Origin: Methylomarinum sp.
GTDB taxonomy: Bacteria; Pseudomonadota; Gammaproteobacteria; Methylococcales; Methylomonadaceae
Length of the DNA stretch: 5,308 nt
Assembly (NCBI GenBank): GCA_013139755.1
Contig: WTAG01000677.1
Span: 1-5,308, forward strand
Direction: 5' to 3'
The position numbers and the translations under genes are program-made. Under the pieces are notes generated by a model, which was not told the origin of the DNA, searched no databases, and saw nothing but the letters and a program-made list of their open reading frames with translations. Positions 5,115 through 5,308 of the stretch are shown one piece after another; the stretch's first letter is position 1, and every line of letters starts with the position of its first letter.

Positions 5115-5308
5115 ATGACCACCCTCTATTATTACCATAAAGATTTTTAGGATGAGCGCTGGAAAAAACATAATATTTCAGACTGGCGTATTTTTCAATA
5201 TGCCAAGGGTGCATCCACTATGAAGCAATATCGTCAGTTTGAAGCGAAAATAAACCTTCAAGAATCAGGACTATTTTTGGGATCACCTTTTTCTGCCTTT
5301 ATTGAGAT
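5115..5308 (+). pseudogene. Partial open frame interrupted by one TAG (unrecognised)
   Basis: From ATG at 5115 the frame reads MTTLYYYHKDF and then TAG (5148-5150). The same frame then stays open to the window end: DERWKKHNISDWRIFQYAKG, then ASTMKQYRQFEAKINL and QESGLFLGSPFSAFIE. The post-stop stretch has protein-like composition, and the other five frames here contain stops. Either a gene is broken by a nonsense change (CAG or another codon to TAG), or the true start is the ATG at 5220, with AAGGG 10 nt upstream, and the preceding frame is leader or debris. The only other nearby ATG with a site (5152) gives just 23 codons. I do not recognise the family, and the 3' end lies outside the window. 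Confidence 0.4.

Noticed and set aside
2481..5150. Three in-frame TAG codons (2481-2483, 2889-2891, 5148-5150) as a sign of amber recoding or suppression
   Set aside because: Two are in a transposase that has also lost a catalytic Asp and its N-terminal half, so ordinary decay explains them. All three are in debris-like frames, and the sound genes show no internal TAG.

Overview
The window looks like a low-GC gammaproteobacterial chromosome. Support comes from a gammaproteobacterial-type CysRS, tRNA genes with encoded CCA ends, an outer-membrane-type lipoprotein signal and a consensus sigma-70 promoter. A stand-alone FchA-type folate enzyme beside cysS, and a small protein with an IHGYLHRIEGD-type motif, would fit a methylotroph such as Methylococcales. 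That assignment is an inference, not something the sequence proves.

Region by region: 1-945 is the C-terminal two thirds of cysS. 1011-1640 is a cyclodeaminase/cyclohydrolase-family gene (FchA-like). Seven bases after its stop comes a near-perfect sigma-70 promoter (TTGACG, 17 bp, TATAAT) that drives a tRNA-Pro(TGG), tRNA-Arg(TCT), tRNA-His(GTG) cluster. About 420 bp without a gene follow, holding only short hairpins. 2412-2975 (minus) is a decayed IS630-family transposase: it lacks its N-terminal half, has two in-frame TAG codons and has lost the first catalytic Asp. 2976-3290 (minus) is an unrecognised small ORF. 3320-3500 is a 181-bp block bounded by 12-bp perfect inverted repeats and looks like a MITE. 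3603-3854 encodes a small conserved-looking protein. 3943-5046 (minus) encodes a lipoprotein serine hydrolase of the monoglyceride lipase/lysophospholipase type. The right edge holds a partial open frame interrupted by a TAG.

The left half is housekeeping: aminoacylation, one-carbon folate chemistry and tRNAs. The right half is accessory-like, with IS debris, two repeat elements and small ORFs. The most notable structure is a palindrome of about 166 bp (3881-4046) lying between the convergent genes at 3603 and 5046. Its arms are exactly centred on 3963.5, and it overlaps the 3' end of the lipase gene. The last 33 or so residues and the stop codon of the lipase are therefore repeat-derived, downstream of a complete alpha/beta-hydrolase domain. 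I saw no convincing multi-gene novel system such as a defence island or biosynthetic cluster.
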